41,622 nt of DNA, from contig PWKZ01000303.1 of the NCBI GenBank assembly GCA_003559575.1, forward strand, positions 1 through 41,622. Reading direction: 5' to 3'. Below the pieces are notes generated by a model that saw only the letters and a program-made list of their open reading frames with translations, made no database searches and had not been told where the DNA came from. The number at the start of each line of letters is the position of its first letter. The first letter of the stretch is position 1. A program made the position numbers and the translations under genes. Shown here one piece after another: positions 41,058 through 41,622 of the stretch. The stretch comes from Bradymonadales bacterium. Lineage in GTDB: Bacteria > Myxococcota_A > UBA9042 > PWKZ01.

Positions 41058-41248
41058 CTCAGCAGAACGTTCAGCACGACTACCTGCAGCACTACCGCGA
41101 GTGAGTATAACGCCACGAAGATCGTCATGTACTCGTGCCAGGCGCGGTTGCGCACGAACATAGTGACAATGCTGGTCGTCAGGAAAAGACTGATGAGTAG
41201 GATGAAGATGATCATCCTGAGGTCCAGTACGATCCAGCCGGCGTACAC
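41015..41248 (-). CDS. Small two-span membrane protein
   Basis: 77 aa. Membrane segments MIIFILLISLFLTTSIVTMF and IFVALYSLAVVLQVVVLNVL with a short polar loop (VRNRAWHEYM). The GTG start has AGGAGGGG seven bases upstream, which is why it is preferred to the 41293 start. It lies 13 bases after the stop of the protease gene, so it is probably cotranscribed with it. Function unknown. Confidence 0.6.
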   Translation of the reverse strand: MYAGWIVLDLRMIIFILLISLFLTTSIVTMFVRNRAWHEYMTIFVALYSLAVVLQVVVLNVLLSQPVLRIEALFPFP

Positions 41249-41261
41249 TGGCGCTCCCCTC

Positions 41262-41622
41262 CTAGCTTGAAGCTCTGCGGCGTCGCCTCGCAAGCTCTCT
41301 CAGCTCAACGAGATTGATCAGAAAATGGGCCACGATCGGGGCGACCAATGAGCCCGTCCAGATAGCGAGCAAACCGAGAGCAAGCCCAACAACTCCGGCG
41401 GTCCCCATCCAGGGCAACCAACGTCGTTCGAAAAAACCGTGACAGACGGCGAACAAAGCGCTCGCCCCCCACAACCCGATTGTCGGCTGCAAGACCCCTC
41501 GGAACAACATCTCCTCGGCGATGCTGCTCATGAGCGCCAGACTCACGACCTCCACCCGCCCAAGCGGCCCCAGGAGCGCCGCCAGGTCTTCGCGCAAGCG
41601 CTGAGCCCAGCGAAAGTGGCTC
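41262..41622 (-). CDS. CPBP-family intramembrane protease, C-terminal part (runs off the window)
   Basis: About 120 codons visible. The family motif SSIAEEMLFRGVLQP (EExxxRG-type) is followed by ALFAVCHGFF (His) and APIVAHFLIN (HxxxN-type), the three catalytic motifs of CAAX/Abi intramembrane glutamic proteases. The frame continues open to the window edge, so the N-terminal membrane helices are outside. No start codon can be assigned. Confidence 0.85.
   Translation of the reverse strand, partial: SHFRWAQRLREDLAALLGPLGRVEVVSLALMSSIAEEMLFRGVLQPTIGLWGASALFAVCHGFFERRWLPWMGTAGVVGLALGLLAIWTGSLVAPIVAHFLINLVELRELARRRRRASS

Noticed and set aside
1-41622. CRISPR array
   Set aside because: No series of regularly spaced short direct repeats was seen; the dispersed repeats are single, long and far apart.

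Overview
The window is a high-GC, densely coded bacterial chromosome segment. Its gene families suggest a Myxococcota/Bradymonadota-like (former Deltaproteobacteria) organism: a TIGR04551-like outer-membrane protein, a PEGA-type membrane protein with a C-terminal membrane segment, several lipoproteins, a MYXO-CTERM-like C-terminal tail, and many unfamiliar large envelope proteins. That placement is an inference from family content; no marker gene settles it.

Layout. 1-5.8 kb: a small NTF2-fold protein coupled to an ABC-class ATPase, facing a very large protein with B12-binding/degenerate radical-SAM-like and Cys-rich domains. 5.8-11.1 kb: a PEGA-like membrane protein, a tRNA with anticodon CAT and a clear promoter, an unknown 195-aa protein, and an M1-peptidase-like domain fused to a BamA-type barrel. 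11.2-18.4 kb: a LysE-type exporter, the reverse transsulfuration pair (cystathionine beta-synthase plus gamma-lyase/synthase), Mfd, and a six-helix membrane protein. 18.6-23.3 kb (minus strand): a tightly coupled operon of an amidase-like protein, a polytopic membrane protein and RarA.

23.4-25.9 kb is an accessory island. It has integron attC-like recombination sites (one excellent site at 25460-25519), small cassette-like genes, a DUF3800 gene, and a 5' stub of a TrlF-like gene cut off by a repeat. No integrase is visible, so it resembles a CALIN (cluster of attC sites lacking an integrase).

26-29 kb: two parvulin-type chaperone/isomerases and a nitrilase-family amidase. 29.1-34.8 kb: a TIGR04551-like porin-type protein, an orphan CARF/TIGR02710-like protein, a GT-C glycosyltransferase and a small protein. 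35-36.9 kb: a yacG gene interrupted by a repeat, an orphan ParA and a DUF2505 protein. 36.9-39.9 kb: three consecutive LysM-like lipoproteins. 40-41.6 kb: small envelope proteins and the end of a CPBP intramembrane protease.

The most striking feature is a family of about 177-bp, protein-less, fold-back elements (full copies plus fragments at about nine places). They share a core but carry three different terminal inverted repeats. One copy sits inside yacG with a 6-7 bp target duplication, and another begins where a trlF-like gene stops. A third supplies the stop codon of the nitrilase gene. They look like MITEs and appear to be previously active in this genome.
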